A stretch of DNA of 64,000 bases from Aliikangiella marina (GCF_007004765.1 NZ_VIKR01000006.1:310001-374000); one strand, 5' to 3'. Counted from the first letter of the stretch, positions 8,681 through 16,173 are shown. Translations and numbers: made by a program. The notes: generated by a model not told the origin, from the sequence alone.

Positions 8681-8917
8681 TTAGTCTTCGCCCGGGTAAC
8701 TATAGTTTTCCGCATGGCAATGCGAATCTTGCTCACTAGATGGTTCATTTGAGTTGCAAGTAGACTTGTTCGAACCGAGACTATTCAGAATGATGAGCAA
8801 AACGACGAATATTACCAGCCCATACTTCTTTATTATAGAAATAGTTGAATCACGCTTAGCCATAGCATACGCAGGCTCCATTTGCTTGTAAAACTTTTCT
8901 CTTGGATCTTCTTCCAT
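8681..8917 (-). CDS. Single-helix small membrane protein, unknown
   Basis: A 78-residue protein with an acidic/basic N-terminus, one membrane helix (about residues 28-46, YGLVIFVVLLIILNSLG) and a short tail with two cysteines and a histidine (DSHCHAEN). It is likely anchored with the Cys/His tail outside. It lies in the middle of the reverse-strand island operon. Function unknown. Confidence 0.6.
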   Translation of the reverse strand: MEEDPREKFYKQMEPAYAMAKRDSTISIIKKYGLVIFVVLLIILNSLGSNKSTCNSNEPSSEQDSHCHAENYSYPGED

Positions 8918-8981
8918 TAGGCTGGCTCTTGCCTATATTCACGAATACCGCGCATGGTAAAGCCGGCTTTTTTGCATAAAT

Positions 8982-9332
8982 CTAACAAGGGAGTAGGCCA
9001 GTTGTCCCAATTCTTTGATTGCCGCACTTGGCAATCTCCTCAAAAATCGTATTCTGACTTGCCGCATTTCCGTCTAATCTGATTTCGTTACGTTCGGTCG
9101 CAACCAGAGTGTTGACTGCACTGCCAATAGAGTGAGTGCGGAGCATATAGATAACGATTAAATCCAGAATCTCACCAACTGGCGCAACTTCCTCAATTTT
9201 TTGCTTGAGTATCGACTCCCAGGACTCCAAGTCATAATCTACCGGCCAATCACCCTGAATTGTTTCTTGAATGTTATCGCTGACGTGCTCAACAATCGCG
9301 GTATAACCTTCACGCATTTCATTAATAGACAT
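8982..9332 (-). CDS. Hypothetical soluble protein
   Basis: A 116-residue, mostly helical acidic protein without a signal peptide or membrane helix, ending in a short segment with two cysteines. The first 80 residues (EGYTAIVEHVSDNIQETI, then a D/E-rich helix and a hydrophobic helix EILDLIVIYMLR) suggest a small helical bundle. Eight bases separate it from the upstream membrane protein gene, and 64 bases follow before the next gene in the operon. No family recognised. Confidence 0.6.
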   Translation of the reverse strand: MSINEMREGYTAIVEHVSDNIQETIQGDWPVDYDLESWESILKQKIEEVAPVGEILDLIVIYMLRTHSIGSAVNTLVATERNEIRLDGNAASQNTIFEEIAKCGNQRIGTTGLLPC

Positions 9333-9340
9333 AATTCACC

Positions 9341-9856
9341 CTATTTACTTGATGTAACGAATTGATTGATAGAGTCCTTTATCGGGATCACAAACTCCCA
9401 CTGAATTTCTTCACACTTTTTATCATTAGCATCACATTCTTCAGCTTTAGAAAGCTTTGACCAATAGACTAGCGTAGAGTAGAGAAGGACAGCTAAAATA
9501 ACTCCAGCGGTCCACCTTAGAGTTGTAGAAAACCAAGGCACCCAAGCATAAATAGCTCTTGAGGAAATTTCTCTTAGCTCGTGCCTAAGGGTTGTTCTTT
9601 GGCTACTAATGTCGCTCCCAATAAGTTCTTCTAAACTTTCCGCCATAGCTTTGGATTGATTAATTGCATCATAAACCTTCTTTGAGAATTCAAGATGTGA
9701 TGAATGAGGGTTTCGGTAGAATTCAACAAGTTTGTGTGTGACTTCTTGAACTCTATCTGCTTCGGAATAATTAAACGCTTCCTCTATTTCTTTTATAGAG
9801 GCGAGTAATTTTTCCGACTGCTCAAGCAATGACTTGCTACTTGTGACAATTTTCAT
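9341..9856 (-). CDS. Coiled-coil protein with one C-terminal membrane helix
   Basis: A 171-residue protein: a long charged helical N-terminal region (residues 1-105), one membrane helix at about 112-132 (TLRWTAGVILAVLLYSTLVYW), and a short tail with two cysteines (CDANDKKC). The topology is probably cytoplasmic helical domain, helix, periplasmic tail. It is cotranscribed with the zinc-ribbon gene upstream (nine-base spacing). Function unknown. Confidence 0.65.
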   Translation of the reverse strand: MKIVTSSKSLLEQSEKLLASIKEIEEAFNYSEADRVQEVTHKLVEFYRNPHSSHLEFSKKVYDAINQSKAMAESLEELIGSDISSQRTTLRHELREISSRAIYAWVPWFSTTLRWTAGVILAVLLYSTLVYWSKLSKAEECDANDKKCEEIQWEFVIPIKDSINQFVTSSK

Positions 9857-9865
9857 CCCATACTC

Positions 9866-10144
9866 CTAGGTCTTAGTGCTGTGCAAACTTACTTCATTAG
9901 GGTTTCTTTCAAAACGGAGTGAATCTGCAAACATGAAATCTTTCTCTTTATATTCGATTAGAGGATAGACTTTGGTCAAATAAACCTCATACTTACAGCT
10001 GGTGCACCTGTGCTGCCACTGTTTGGGATTGGTGTTTTCAACTGACAACTCAACAGTCGGATGAAAAACACCTTGCTTACATTTGTGACACTTCATATCT
10101 TTTAATATTGCAGTTATTTCCTTTCGAGATATAAGTTCTGACAA
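9866..10144 (-). CDS. Zinc-ribbon protein, phage/island type
   Basis: A 92-residue soluble protein with a zinc ribbon made of CHKC (residues 19-22) and CTSC (about 48-51), separated by a strand-rich linker. It probably binds one zinc ion. Such small ribbon proteins are frequent in phages and integrative elements, where they act with nucleic acids or as adaptors, but no role can be read from the sequence. It lies 31 bases downstream of the interrupted gene at 10176-10829. Confidence 0.65.
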   Translation of the reverse strand: MSELISRKEITAILKDMKCHKCKQGVFHPTVELSVENTNPKQWQHRCTSCKYEVYLTKVYPLIEYKEKDFMFADSLRFERNPNEVSLHSTKT

Positions 10145-10175
10145 TGAGCTTTTCCTAGGTTATTTTTGACAAAAT

Positions 10176-10829
10176 TTACTGTGTATTAGTTGCAGAATAC
10201 TGACCGCACACAGCCCAGGTTCGAAATTCAATTCTATTTTTTTGACCTCTATTTTCCGCTTTAACTGCCCAGGTTGTTTGGCTTGTTCTCAGACTGCGGT
10301 GTATGACTAAGTCACGGCAAAAATACTCGTTAGAGACACATTCGAACCCGCCACTAAGAACAATTTCATTTTCACGGCAATCTGATGCACCATCAGCGAT
10401 ACTGCCTGCGTTGATTTCAAACCTTTTTGACCTATGTTCGATTTGACTAAAAACAATTTTATTCTCATTTACTTTGTTTTCTAAATCTACTATTCGTTCT
10501 CGAATATGTTCGGGTAGGTCGCTATTTGAGGTGTTCTCAAGATTGTTTAATTTTTCGGATGTTTTTTCTTCAAAACTGCGGAGTGCGATTTGAAGGGTGT
10601 CTCTTCCTTCTACTTTTAAAGTATCGCTGATTTCGTTAAGTTTTCCCTCGTAAATTATCTTACCACCCTAAAAAGCAACCCCTCCCGTCACACCAAACAT
10701 TAACACGACAATCAGAAACGTTCTTTTTAAATATGTGAGTGCGTGATCTTCAATTAATTTTTGATCATTGGAGGAAAGCTCTTTTATTGGTGGTTCTACT
10801 TTATTACTTTTTCCTGAGTGGTTGTTCAC
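10176..10829 (-). pseudogene. Membrane-anchored coiled-coil protein interrupted by an amber codon
   Basis: A reverse-strand frame starts with GTG at 10829, preceded by GGAG nine bases upstream, and runs to a TAA at 10176. It is broken only by one in-frame TAG at 10668-10670 (codon 54), just after the membrane helix (LKRTFLIVVLMFGVTGGVAF). After the stop comes a coiled coil (EGKLNEISDTLKVEGRDTLQ onward), then a C-terminal domain with five cysteines and the pattern W-x-V-x-A-x-N followed by W-A-V-C, known from many bacterial secreted proteins. Without the stop the product would be about 217 residues. I read it as a recently broken gene; readthrough cannot be excluded. Confidence 0.65.
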
Positions 10830-10930
10830 GTGCTTTGTCTCCTTTTTGTGAATGTGTGTTTACATGTTCCTTTTCGATTATTATCACGACATAAGCAGCT
10901 ATGCAAATTCAAGAGACGATAAACTTTCCG

Positions 10931-11770
10931 TCAATTAATTTTATTGCGAAAGACGTTCGTACATCGCGCAATCATTTGACACTTTTGCCCGTTCCCAACA
11001 ACAACATTCGACTTAACTCCGCAGTAATTAAATCCAATATCTACTCCACACTGACTACCTAAGTTACCTGAATTGCCGACTAAGTTGGCTTCACACATGC
11101 GTACCACCATATTACCTGGACATTTAGCTCTTCTCGAGTCCAGAGTTTTATTCCCATTATTGATATTGACGACTTCGTGGTATGCTCCTTTATCCGGTGA
11201 AGCTTCTATAGAAAAATAATTTGTTGGTAGACTAAATCGATATGGCAACGTATTTAAACGTTTACAGGGTATTGTGGTATAGCTGTTATAGAATTTACTA
11301 TCTTTTAAATTATCGAATTGACATTGGAGATTTTCGGTTACAGCTTTTTTTAAAAACAACTTTAATGGCTTTTGCCCTTCATACTTTCGGTTGAATTTAA
11401 AAAACACAAACAAATCTTTTCTGGTGTCATAGCCATGATAACTTAGTCCAGGTTCATCTCCAGTGCAACTATCTAATACTGCTTTTAAGCCAGCAACATC
11501 TAGAACAGACCTTGCAGTGTGAATAAAGTTAACCTTGTTAAATGCGTTGTTTTTGCTCGAGCCACCACTTCCTTTTCCAGTGACTTTTACATCGATATTT
11601 TGCTCGCTATTTTTCGAGATTTCATCATAGTAGGTTGAGAACTCTTCGTTTCTTAGAAGGTTCTCAAACTTTGCGGAACATATTTCATATGCCAAGATTG
11701 GGTTGTTAAAATTAACGAAAAGCAATGTGAGAATAGATTTTATCGTAATATTGAACATCTTATAGTACAT
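10931..11770 (-). CDS. Secreted protein with Cys-rich C-terminal domain, unknown
   Basis: The frame is open from 11896, but the ATG at 11770 is preferred: it has GGAG eight bases upstream and gives a proper signal peptide (hydrophobic core around ITIKSILTLLFVNF, cleavage near LAYEICSA), for 279 residues. The middle is mixed alpha/beta. The last 65 residues hold eight cysteines (CPGNMVVRMCEAN, QCGVDIGFNYCG, KCQMIARC), suggesting a disulphide-rich extracellular domain. About 100 bases separate it from the next gene downstream. Function unknown; a surface-binding or adhesin-like module is a guess. Confidence 0.65.
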   Translation of the reverse strand: MYYKMFNITIKSILTLLFVNFNNPILAYEICSAKFENLLRNEEFSTYYDEISKNSEQNIDVKVTGKGSGGSSKNNAFNKVNFIHTARSVLDVAGLKAVLDSCTGDEPGLSYHGYDTRKDLFVFFKFNRKYEGQKPLKLFLKKAVTENLQCQFDNLKDSKFYNSYTTIPCKRLNTLPYRFSLPTNYFSIEASPDKGAYHEVVNINNGNKTLDSRRAKCPGNMVVRMCEANLVGNSGNLGSQCGVDIGFNYCGVKSNVVVGNGQKCQMIARCTNVFRNKIN

Positions 11771-11954
11771 GTGCATTTCTCCATTAATAAGTTTTAGAAA
11801 TCTCCTTTTGACTGCAAGGTTTGACTGAAATTTATACGCTATTTTGTGATATATTTCAAAAGCTCCGCTCTGTATCTTATCAATTTTTTTACGCAATCTA
11901 GCTTTAGTAAATCTTTAAAGATAATTATTTCGGGCTTTAAAACTTTCCTTTAAT

Positions 11955-12362
11955 TTAAATGTTAGAGTAAATTAGGTCTCCATATCCCCAAATAATGGTT
12001 CCGGCCAGAAGCCAAAATAGATTTAAGATGACACCAAATTTTTCCCATGGCTCAATCGCTTTTTTACTTACATCTCCCGCCGCTTTAAGACCATGCTCTA
12101 TCTTATCAGCCATCAATGTAGAAATAAGAACCTGGGTTTCTAGCCGTTTAATTTTTGAAAAAACACGCACTTCTGCAATCGCGGCTAGCATTACAATAAT
12201 TGAACCAGACCTCTGAAACCAGAATTGAGCAGGCTCAGACACATAGTTAAAAATTTGAAACCACCCGAATAGCCCGACGGTAATAATTGTTAAAGACCAT
12301 CCGTACTGCTCCTTGGTATATTCATTCCACCAGATGTTCGCCTGAGTAACTTTTTTAGTCAT
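11955..12362 (-). CDS. Small membrane protein coupled to the integrase
   Basis: A 135-residue protein with three predicted helices (about residues 22-40, 50-66 and 110-130), the first pair close together and Trp/Phe-rich. Its ATG overlaps the TAA of the recombinase frame by one base (TAATG), so the two are translationally coupled. Close linkage to an integrase suggests an element-borne role, but no family was recognised. Confidence 0.65.
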   Translation of the reverse strand: MTKKVTQANIWWNEYTKEQYGWSLTIITVGLFGWFQIFNYVSEPAQFWFQRSGSIIVMLAAIAEVRVFSKIKRLETQVLISTLMADKIEHGLKAAGDVSKKAIEPWEKFGVILNLFWLLAGTIIWGYGDLIYSNI

Positions 12363-12646
12363 TAGATTGCGTCCTCGTACATTCTTTTAATTCTATCCTG
12401 ATCGATTTGAATATATTTTAAGGTCATGTCTGAATCGTCGTGACCCATAGCTTCAGCAATTCGATCAATATCAACACCTCTAATAGCTGCGTTAGTAGCA
12501 AATGATTTGCGTCCAGTGTGTGAACTAGCTCCTTTAAAGCCACATCTATCATATATGCCCTGAATCATTATTCTGAGCGTTTCACAGGCTTTGTAATCCT
12601 GCAAGCTACCGTCAACCATTTTCACTTTTTTTTGTGACCAAACCAT
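12362..12646 (-). pseudogene. Tyrosine recombinase, C-terminal catalytic part
   Basis: Carries the second half of a phage-integrase catalytic domain: HTGR (the H-x-x-R box), the MGHDDS histidine box, and the nucleophile tyrosine in TLKYIQI. The in-frame ATG at 12646 has no convincing ribosome site and lies inside the overlapping upstream frame. Deleting one A from the eight-A run at 12626-12633 joins this frame to the upstream part and gives a 221-residue recombinase with the complete R-K-H-R-H-Y set. Without that correction the catalytic residues are split between two peptides, so the enzyme is probably inactive unless the ribosome or polymerase slips. Confidence 0.7.
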
Positions 12647-13028
12647 ACGGCCGACCGCGGTTATTAAATATTAACCGACTATCCGGATTTAACCCTTGAT
12701 AAGCATCTTTGATTAAACCTAAACCCCAGCGCTTTTCAATTCGATATTCGATGTATTCTTGGATTGCTGTCCTAGTTTTTTGATTACTAAACCAAACCGT
12801 CCGAGACTTCGTACCTTTACAAATTCGAGCTGGTAAAAAGACTTCATCTCTTAATTTGCCAGCCGGTGTGATTACATCTCTAACCTCTAGTAATGCAATC
12901 TCAGTTACTCTTAAAGCAGCATGCGAAATCGCCATAACAGCCCGTTTAGTTTGCCAGTCTTGCATCAATAAAATTTTATCTAAAACTTTATTAATTTGAT
13001 TCGGTTTTAATGCAATTGCCTTACTCAT
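12612..13028 (-). pseudogene. Tyrosine recombinase, N-terminal part (frameshifted)
   Basis: Encodes the first part of a compact tyrosine recombinase lacking a long core-binding domain. Visible are the first catalytic arginine in AALRVTEIALLEV and the beta-strand lysine in CKGTKSRTVWFS. The frame stops at 12612 shortly after an eight-A run, where a +1 shift would carry it into the H-R-H-Y part at 12362-12646. Its place about 1.1 kb inside the tRNA-Leu fragment fits the integrase of the island. Very short integrases of this kind occur in tRNA-targeting islands of marine Gammaproteobacteria; that link is inference. Confidence 0.7.
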
Positions 13029-13134
13029 GTATCTTTTGCATCTCTTTTTGATAGTAAAAGATACATAGACTATAAAAATCTATGCCCACCTCTCCACACT
13101 ACACGAAATGGGACTTTAATGGAAAGCCGTAGCG

Positions 13135-13386
13135 TTAGCGTTTCTCATAGAAATCACATTTTTCACATTCATACATTCCGGGCCACTTATCGCCGAAAGG
13201 CTCCATAACGTGATCTTCTTTTTGGCAAAAAACTTCGTAGTTATAAGTGATAGAAGTGGTGAACTTAAATGTTTTATTGCATCCAACACAATACTGCTCG
13301 TGCCTCTCGTCCTCTTCGTAACCGTAGCCATCATCATGATTTATTTCTTGTTCTTCGCCGCAATATGGGCATTTAACATCACTCAT
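13135..13386 (-). CDS. Zinc-ribbon protein, phage/island type
   Basis: An 83-residue protein when started at the ATG at 13386 (MSDVKCPYCGEEQEINHDDG); the frame is open to 13422 but would then overlap the small upstream gene. Three pairs of Cys motifs are visible: CPYC, CVGC, and near the end CEKC with another Cys upstream. A C-P-Y-C-G-x-E-Q-E-I-N-H-D-D-G start followed by an acidic Tyr/Glu-rich linker is typical of small phage zinc-binding proteins. It forms a short reverse-strand set with the genes at 13401, 13557 and 13732 beside the island border. Confidence 0.7.
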   Translation of the reverse strand: MSDVKCPYCGEEQEINHDDGYGYEEDERHEQYCVGCNKTFKFTTSITYNYEVFCQKEDHVMEPFGDKWPGMYECEKCDFYEKR

Positions 13387-13400
13387 TTCTGTCTTTACCT

Positions 13401-13550
13401 TTAGTATCCGTTTTGGTTCCAATGCTTAGTAGATAAGCTTGCCTGGTCGCCATGATTGTTATGGTTTTCTTTTAAGCACCGAGATAACTTTTCTAAGTGA
13501 GCTTCAATGCGCTGAAGTGTTGCTAATAAATCTTTAAAATAATTAAACAT
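13401..13550 (-). CDS. Mini-protein of 49 residues, phage/island type
   Basis: A short frame that most gene callers could miss: ATG at 13550, stop at 13401. The product is an amphipathic helix (LLATLQRIEAHLEKLSRC) followed by a Gly-Asp-containing tail ending in TKHWNQNGY. It lies in a gap of about 170 bases, in register with the surrounding reverse-strand mini-genes, between two zinc-ribbon genes. Helix plus HW-containing tail resembles small orphan proteins of marine phages and islands. GGA lies ten bases upstream of the ATG. Function unknown. Confidence 0.5.
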   Translation of the reverse strand: MFNYFKDLLATLQRIEAHLEKLSRCLKENHNNHGDQASLSTKHWNQNGY

Positions 13551-13556
13551 TTCTGT

Positions 13557-13748
13557 TTATTCCTGTATTGTGTGCTCGCCGACTTGAGCGCATTTACCGC
13601 AAATGACGTTGTCACCTGACTTTATGGCACATTCGTCCTTGTGGTAGGGAAGAAGACATGAAGAGCAAATTGCTATATCAGCTTCCAATAGCTCACTACC
13701 ACAAGCACAGCAAACAGTTTTTCTTTCTCTTTTATTCGTCTGAGACAT
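13557..13748 (-). CDS. Zinc-ribbon mini-protein
   Basis: A 63-residue protein beginning at the ATG at 13748, which has GGAG six bases upstream. A further ATG at 13760 is part of that ribosome site and is less likely the start. Four Cys pairs or single Cys/His ligands (CCACG, CSSC, YHKDEC, CGKC) suggest a double zinc ribbon or RING-like fold. The first codons overlap the end of the upstream gene by about 17 bases, so translation is coupled. Role unknown; probably an accessory protein of the element. Confidence 0.6.
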   Translation of the reverse strand: MSQTNKRERKTVCCACGSELLEADIAICSSCLLPYHKDECAIKSGDNVICGKCAQVGEHTIQE

Positions 13749-14004
13749 TTTGTTCTCCATCGTTTAATCTATTTTTTAATCTAGCAACTAGTTCGGCGCG
13801 CTCGTCAACTAAATGCTGCGGATGAGGCAGGGTGTGCTTTAAGCGTTCGTCGATTTGCTTGATTCTTGATTTGATCGCTTTCAGTTCGGGATCTTCAGTC
13901 AGAAGAACAGGGGGATTTTTACTTTCTTGATACTCTTCGTAGACCCCCGTAGCGACCAATAAAATGAACAAAACACTAAATGAAATTGCGAATCCTTTTT
14001 TCAT
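13732..14004 (-). CDS. Single-helix membrane protein with charged tail
   Basis: A 90-residue protein with an N-terminal membrane helix or uncleaved signal (about residues 4-22) followed by a charged helical domain with two amphipathic helices (ELKAIKSRIKQIDERL; ERAELVARLKNRL). It is the first gene of the mini-operon beside the island border, about 60 bases from the anticodon region of the tRNA fragment. Function unknown. Confidence 0.6.
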   Translation of the reverse strand: MKKGFAISFSVLFILLVATGVYEEYQESKNPPVLLTEDPELKAIKSRIKQIDERLKHTLPHPQHLVDERAELVARLKNRLNDGEQNVSDE

Positions 14005-14136
14005 GAAATACTCCCTAAAAGTTTCCTAATATTTGAAAAGTTTGGTGGCCAAACCATTGATTTATAAGGGCTGATTTAACAGTTTTTGCTAGGAAAAGAG
14101 GGGGTAATGCTTTGAAAAATAAGGAGTAAGCGGCAG

Positions 14137-14192
14137 ATTCAAAATCCCCCGCTCGTGAGAGTGTGGCGGTTCGAGTCCGCCCTCTGGTACCA
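14137..14192 (+). other. Island attachment site: 3' fragment of tRNA-Leu(CAA)
   Basis: From 14137 the sequence is the 3' part of a leucine tRNA: anticodon loop TTCAAAA (14138-14144, anticodon CAA at 14140-14142), the 3' anticodon strand TCCCC, a class II variable arm (GCTCGTGAGAGTG), a T arm (GGCGG-TTCGAGT-CCGCC), acceptor strand CTCTGGT and encoded CCA ending at 14192. The 5' half is absent: GGCAGA before the loop does not pair with TCCCC, and no ACCAGAG acceptor strand occurs upstream. This is the usual scar of an element that entered the 3' end of a tRNA gene. The intact copy should lie left of the window. Confidence 0.8.
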
Positions 14193-14200
14193 AATTTTAA

Positions 14201-14226
14201 AGCCTGCATTTCTGCAGGCTTTTTTA
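14201..14226 (+). terminator. tRNA terminator outside the island border
   Basis: AGCCTGCA (14201-14208) pairs perfectly with TGCAGGCT (14213-14220), loop of four, followed by a run of T. It lies nine bases after the tRNA CCA end, so it is the original terminator of the tRNA-Leu gene. Confidence 0.8.
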
Positions 14227-14291
14227 TTTCCGATAAACGCCTGAATGAGTCTCTCTACTGTGTTTAAACTATCGCTTGATAGTGAGTCGCG

Positions 14292-15104
14292 CTAAAACTT
14301 CCATCCCCAGTCTTTTTGATATTTTTCACTGGTTTTAATTTTTTGTATGGCTTGGTTAAATATTGGCAGCATATCTTCAGAAACTGTTTTTTTGCTAAAC
14401 ATCAGAGAAACGGGAGCGAATTTTGCTAACTTGCATTTAGCGAGTTTAAAGTTTCTATTCTCAGTTCGTGTTTCATAAGCGTAAACGGCAGGATCTTCAA
14501 AAAAGCCATCGATGATACTTTGTTCGACAAATTTGATTAATTCTGCGCGATTAGCAACATAAACAATGGAATCGATTTTAGGTGTTAAGTTTTGGATTCG
14601 TTCAATCTCTTCGCCATAGTAGACACCGCGAGTTACGCCGATGCGAAAGGGCATCCGAAAAATTTTTTCTAAATCGCGCCCATCGCAGTATTTCGCATAC
14701 TGCTCTCTAACATACAGCACGATCGCTTCATTACGATAGGGAATAGAAAAGTGAGCAAATTGCTGTCTCTCTTCGGTGATGCTTGCATCAGCAACGAAGT
14801 CCAATTTGCCATTTTTGAGTTTTTCAACCAAATCTCCATAGTAGCCCTGCTCATAATTCAAAACACAGTTTGTTTCTTGAGTAATGGCTTGAATTAATTC
14901 GATATGCAGTCCCGAAGGAATACCGTTTTCTCCCGTGACTTGATAAGGCGGGTAGTGTGTCCACCCAAAAGTCAGCTCGCACTGAGATGGTTGCGGTGCT
15001 CGGCCAAGTGAATCTGAAGCTTTTAAGTTAAAATGCCAGCAGAGAGCGACGGAGGCGACCAGACAGAGTTGGCTCGCTTTTATGAAATAGTGGTTTAATG
15101 TCAT
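14292..15104 (-). CDS. Periplasmic solute-binding protein, family 3
   Basis: Resembles amino-acid-type extracellular solute-binding proteins (SBP_bac_3): WTHYPPYQVTGENGIPSGLHIEL near the mature N-terminus, then LKNGKLDFVADASITEERQQF and the second-lobe region with RIGVTRGVYYGEE. The frame is open to a TTG at 15164, but ATG 15104 is preferred: it gives a 270-residue protein with a clean signal peptide (cleavage near LKASDS), and a TATAAT-like -10 (15145-15150) lies upstream, inside the longer frame. No permease or ATPase gene is adjacent, so it may be an orphan binding protein, as is common in Vibrio- and Shewanella-like genomes. Ligand unknown. Confidence 0.75.
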   Translation of the reverse strand: MTLNHYFIKASQLCLVASVALCWHFNLKASDSLGRAPQPSQCELTFGWTHYPPYQVTGENGIPSGLHIELIQAITQETNCVLNYEQGYYGDLVEKLKNGKLDFVADASITEERQQFAHFSIPYRNEAIVLYVREQYAKYCDGRDLEKIFRMPFRIGVTRGVYYGEEIERIQNLTPKIDSIVYVANRAELIKFVEQSIIDGFFEDPAVYAYETRTENRNFKLAKCKLAKFAPVSLMFSKKTVSEDMLPIFNQAIQKIKTSEKYQKDWGWKF

Positions 15105-15184
15105 ATTAAGTTTTACGCCTAATTTATCAATCAAGCATTCGATGATTATAGTAAAGCTTTTCAAAATCTTCTCGTATGACCACT

Positions 15185-15216
15185 ACTTTTATGAATGACG
15201 ACTTTTATGAATGACG
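15185..15216. repeat. 16-base tandem repeat, two exact copies
   Basis: ACTTTTATGAATGACG occurs twice head to tail (15185-15200, 15201-15216) in the short gap upstream of the solute-binding protein gene. It is probably a replication slippage product; no regulatory role is evident. Confidence 0.7.
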
Positions 15217-15243
15217 ACCAATTTTATTTAACGACGGCCGTAC

Positions 15244-16173
15244 TTATTGGCGACGGCTGAGTTTCGCTTCAGCGGCAATGTTGCCAAATGCTGCCCAGTT
15301 CCCCTCATTGAGAGACTTTTCAAAAATTTGATAGGCTTTGCGTTCATAACCATTGTAGAGATACCAGTTACCTAACCCATACATTATGGCTTCAGAAACT
15401 GCTGGTTGATCGCCTTTTGGGCCTAATAGCTCGGTCTCTGAGATCTGGTTTTTGTAGAACAATAACAAGTTTAAATAAGCCGTATTCTCGATTACTTCGG
15501 TTTTTTTATCGACCTTTTTGAGTATGGCGTTTGCTTTGTCAATATTGTTTGATTCTCGAGCAATCATATAGGCCCAGTGTGATGCAGAAACTAAATTATC
15601 GTTGTTTTGTATGGTTTGAAGACATTGCTCGAAAGCGTTCGCGGCACGGTTTAAGTCGTTTTTTAAATAGTAGCTCAACCCCAAGTGATACCAGATATTG
15701 GAATGTAAACTACTGACGGGGATGTTCTGCGCATTAGGAATACCGTCTGGCTCGATAACATCGTCTTTGCCGTCGATAAGCTTTACTGCGACTTCAAAAT
15801 CCTTGATCGCTTTGTCAAATTGTCGGGTGCTGATAAAGCGGTGCCCTCGGTGGCGATAGAATCGCGCGTCGGTTGGATGTTTTTCGATGCCCTCTGAAAA
15901 GATTTTTATAGCAGCTTGAAAGTCACCTAAGTAGGCAACTCGTCTACCCAACCAGATTAGTGCATTTGCGTTGTTGGGGTCTGATTGATAGCGTTTTAGG
16001 GCACCTTGATAGTCATTAATTTGCTTGGCTTGGCGTTGATGATCGAGTGGTTTTGCGAGCAGCGGTGAGCCCAACAAAGATTGGCCTTGGATGGATTGAA
16101 CTTCAACAGCCAGCGCTTTTGTTGCAAGCCACAAAAAAATGAGCGGCACGAACAGGGTAACTTGGTATTTCAT
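15244..16173 (-). CDS. TPR-repeat exported protein
   Basis: A 309-residue protein with an N-terminal signal peptide (hydrophobic residues 5-20, cleavage near ALAVEV). The mature part is built of tetratricopeptide repeats: NALIWLGRRVAYLGDFQAAI, ARFYRHRGHRFISTRQFDKA, NIWYHLGLSYYLKNDLNRAA and further helical pairs to the C-terminus. It is probably periplasmic and acts as a protein-binding scaffold. It is separated by about 140 bases from the solute-binding gene downstream and shares no obvious pathway with it. Partner and substrate unknown. Confidence 0.8.
   Translation of the reverse strand: MKYQVTLFVPLIFLWLATKALAVEVQSIQGQSLLGSPLLAKPLDHQRQAKQINDYQGALKRYQSDPNNANALIWLGRRVAYLGDFQAAIKIFSEGIEKHPTDARFYRHRGHRFISTRQFDKAIKDFEVAVKLIDGKDDVIEPDGIPNAQNIPVSSLHSNIWYHLGLSYYLKNDLNRAANAFEQCLQTIQNNDNLVSASHWAYMIARESNNIDKANAILKKVDKKTEVIENTAYLNLLLFYKNQISETELLGPKGDQPAVSEAIMYGLGNWYLYNGYERKAYQIFEKSLNEGNWAAFGNIAAEAKLSRRQ

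Noticed and set aside
8935-8985. Terminator at AAAGCCGGCTTTTTT
   Set aside because: The palindrome has no loop, so it cannot form a normal hairpin, and it lies inside an operon.
11771-11896. N-terminal extension of the secreted Cys-rich protein
   Set aside because: It would place the signal peptide in the middle of the protein; ATG 11770 has a clear ribosome site.
12626-12633. Programmed -1 frameshift of the IS/dnaX type in the integrase
   Set aside because: A -1 shift at this run leads to a quick stop; only a +1 shift (or one A less) joins the two halves, so the classic mechanism does not apply.
14101-14192. Intact tRNA-Leu gene
   Set aside because: No 5' acceptor strand, D arm or pairing 5' anticodon strand upstream; only the 3' half is present.
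14015-14209. Reverse-strand frame across the tRNA fragment
   Set aside because: It reads through the tRNA 3' half and its product is a shadow of the T arm and variable arm.
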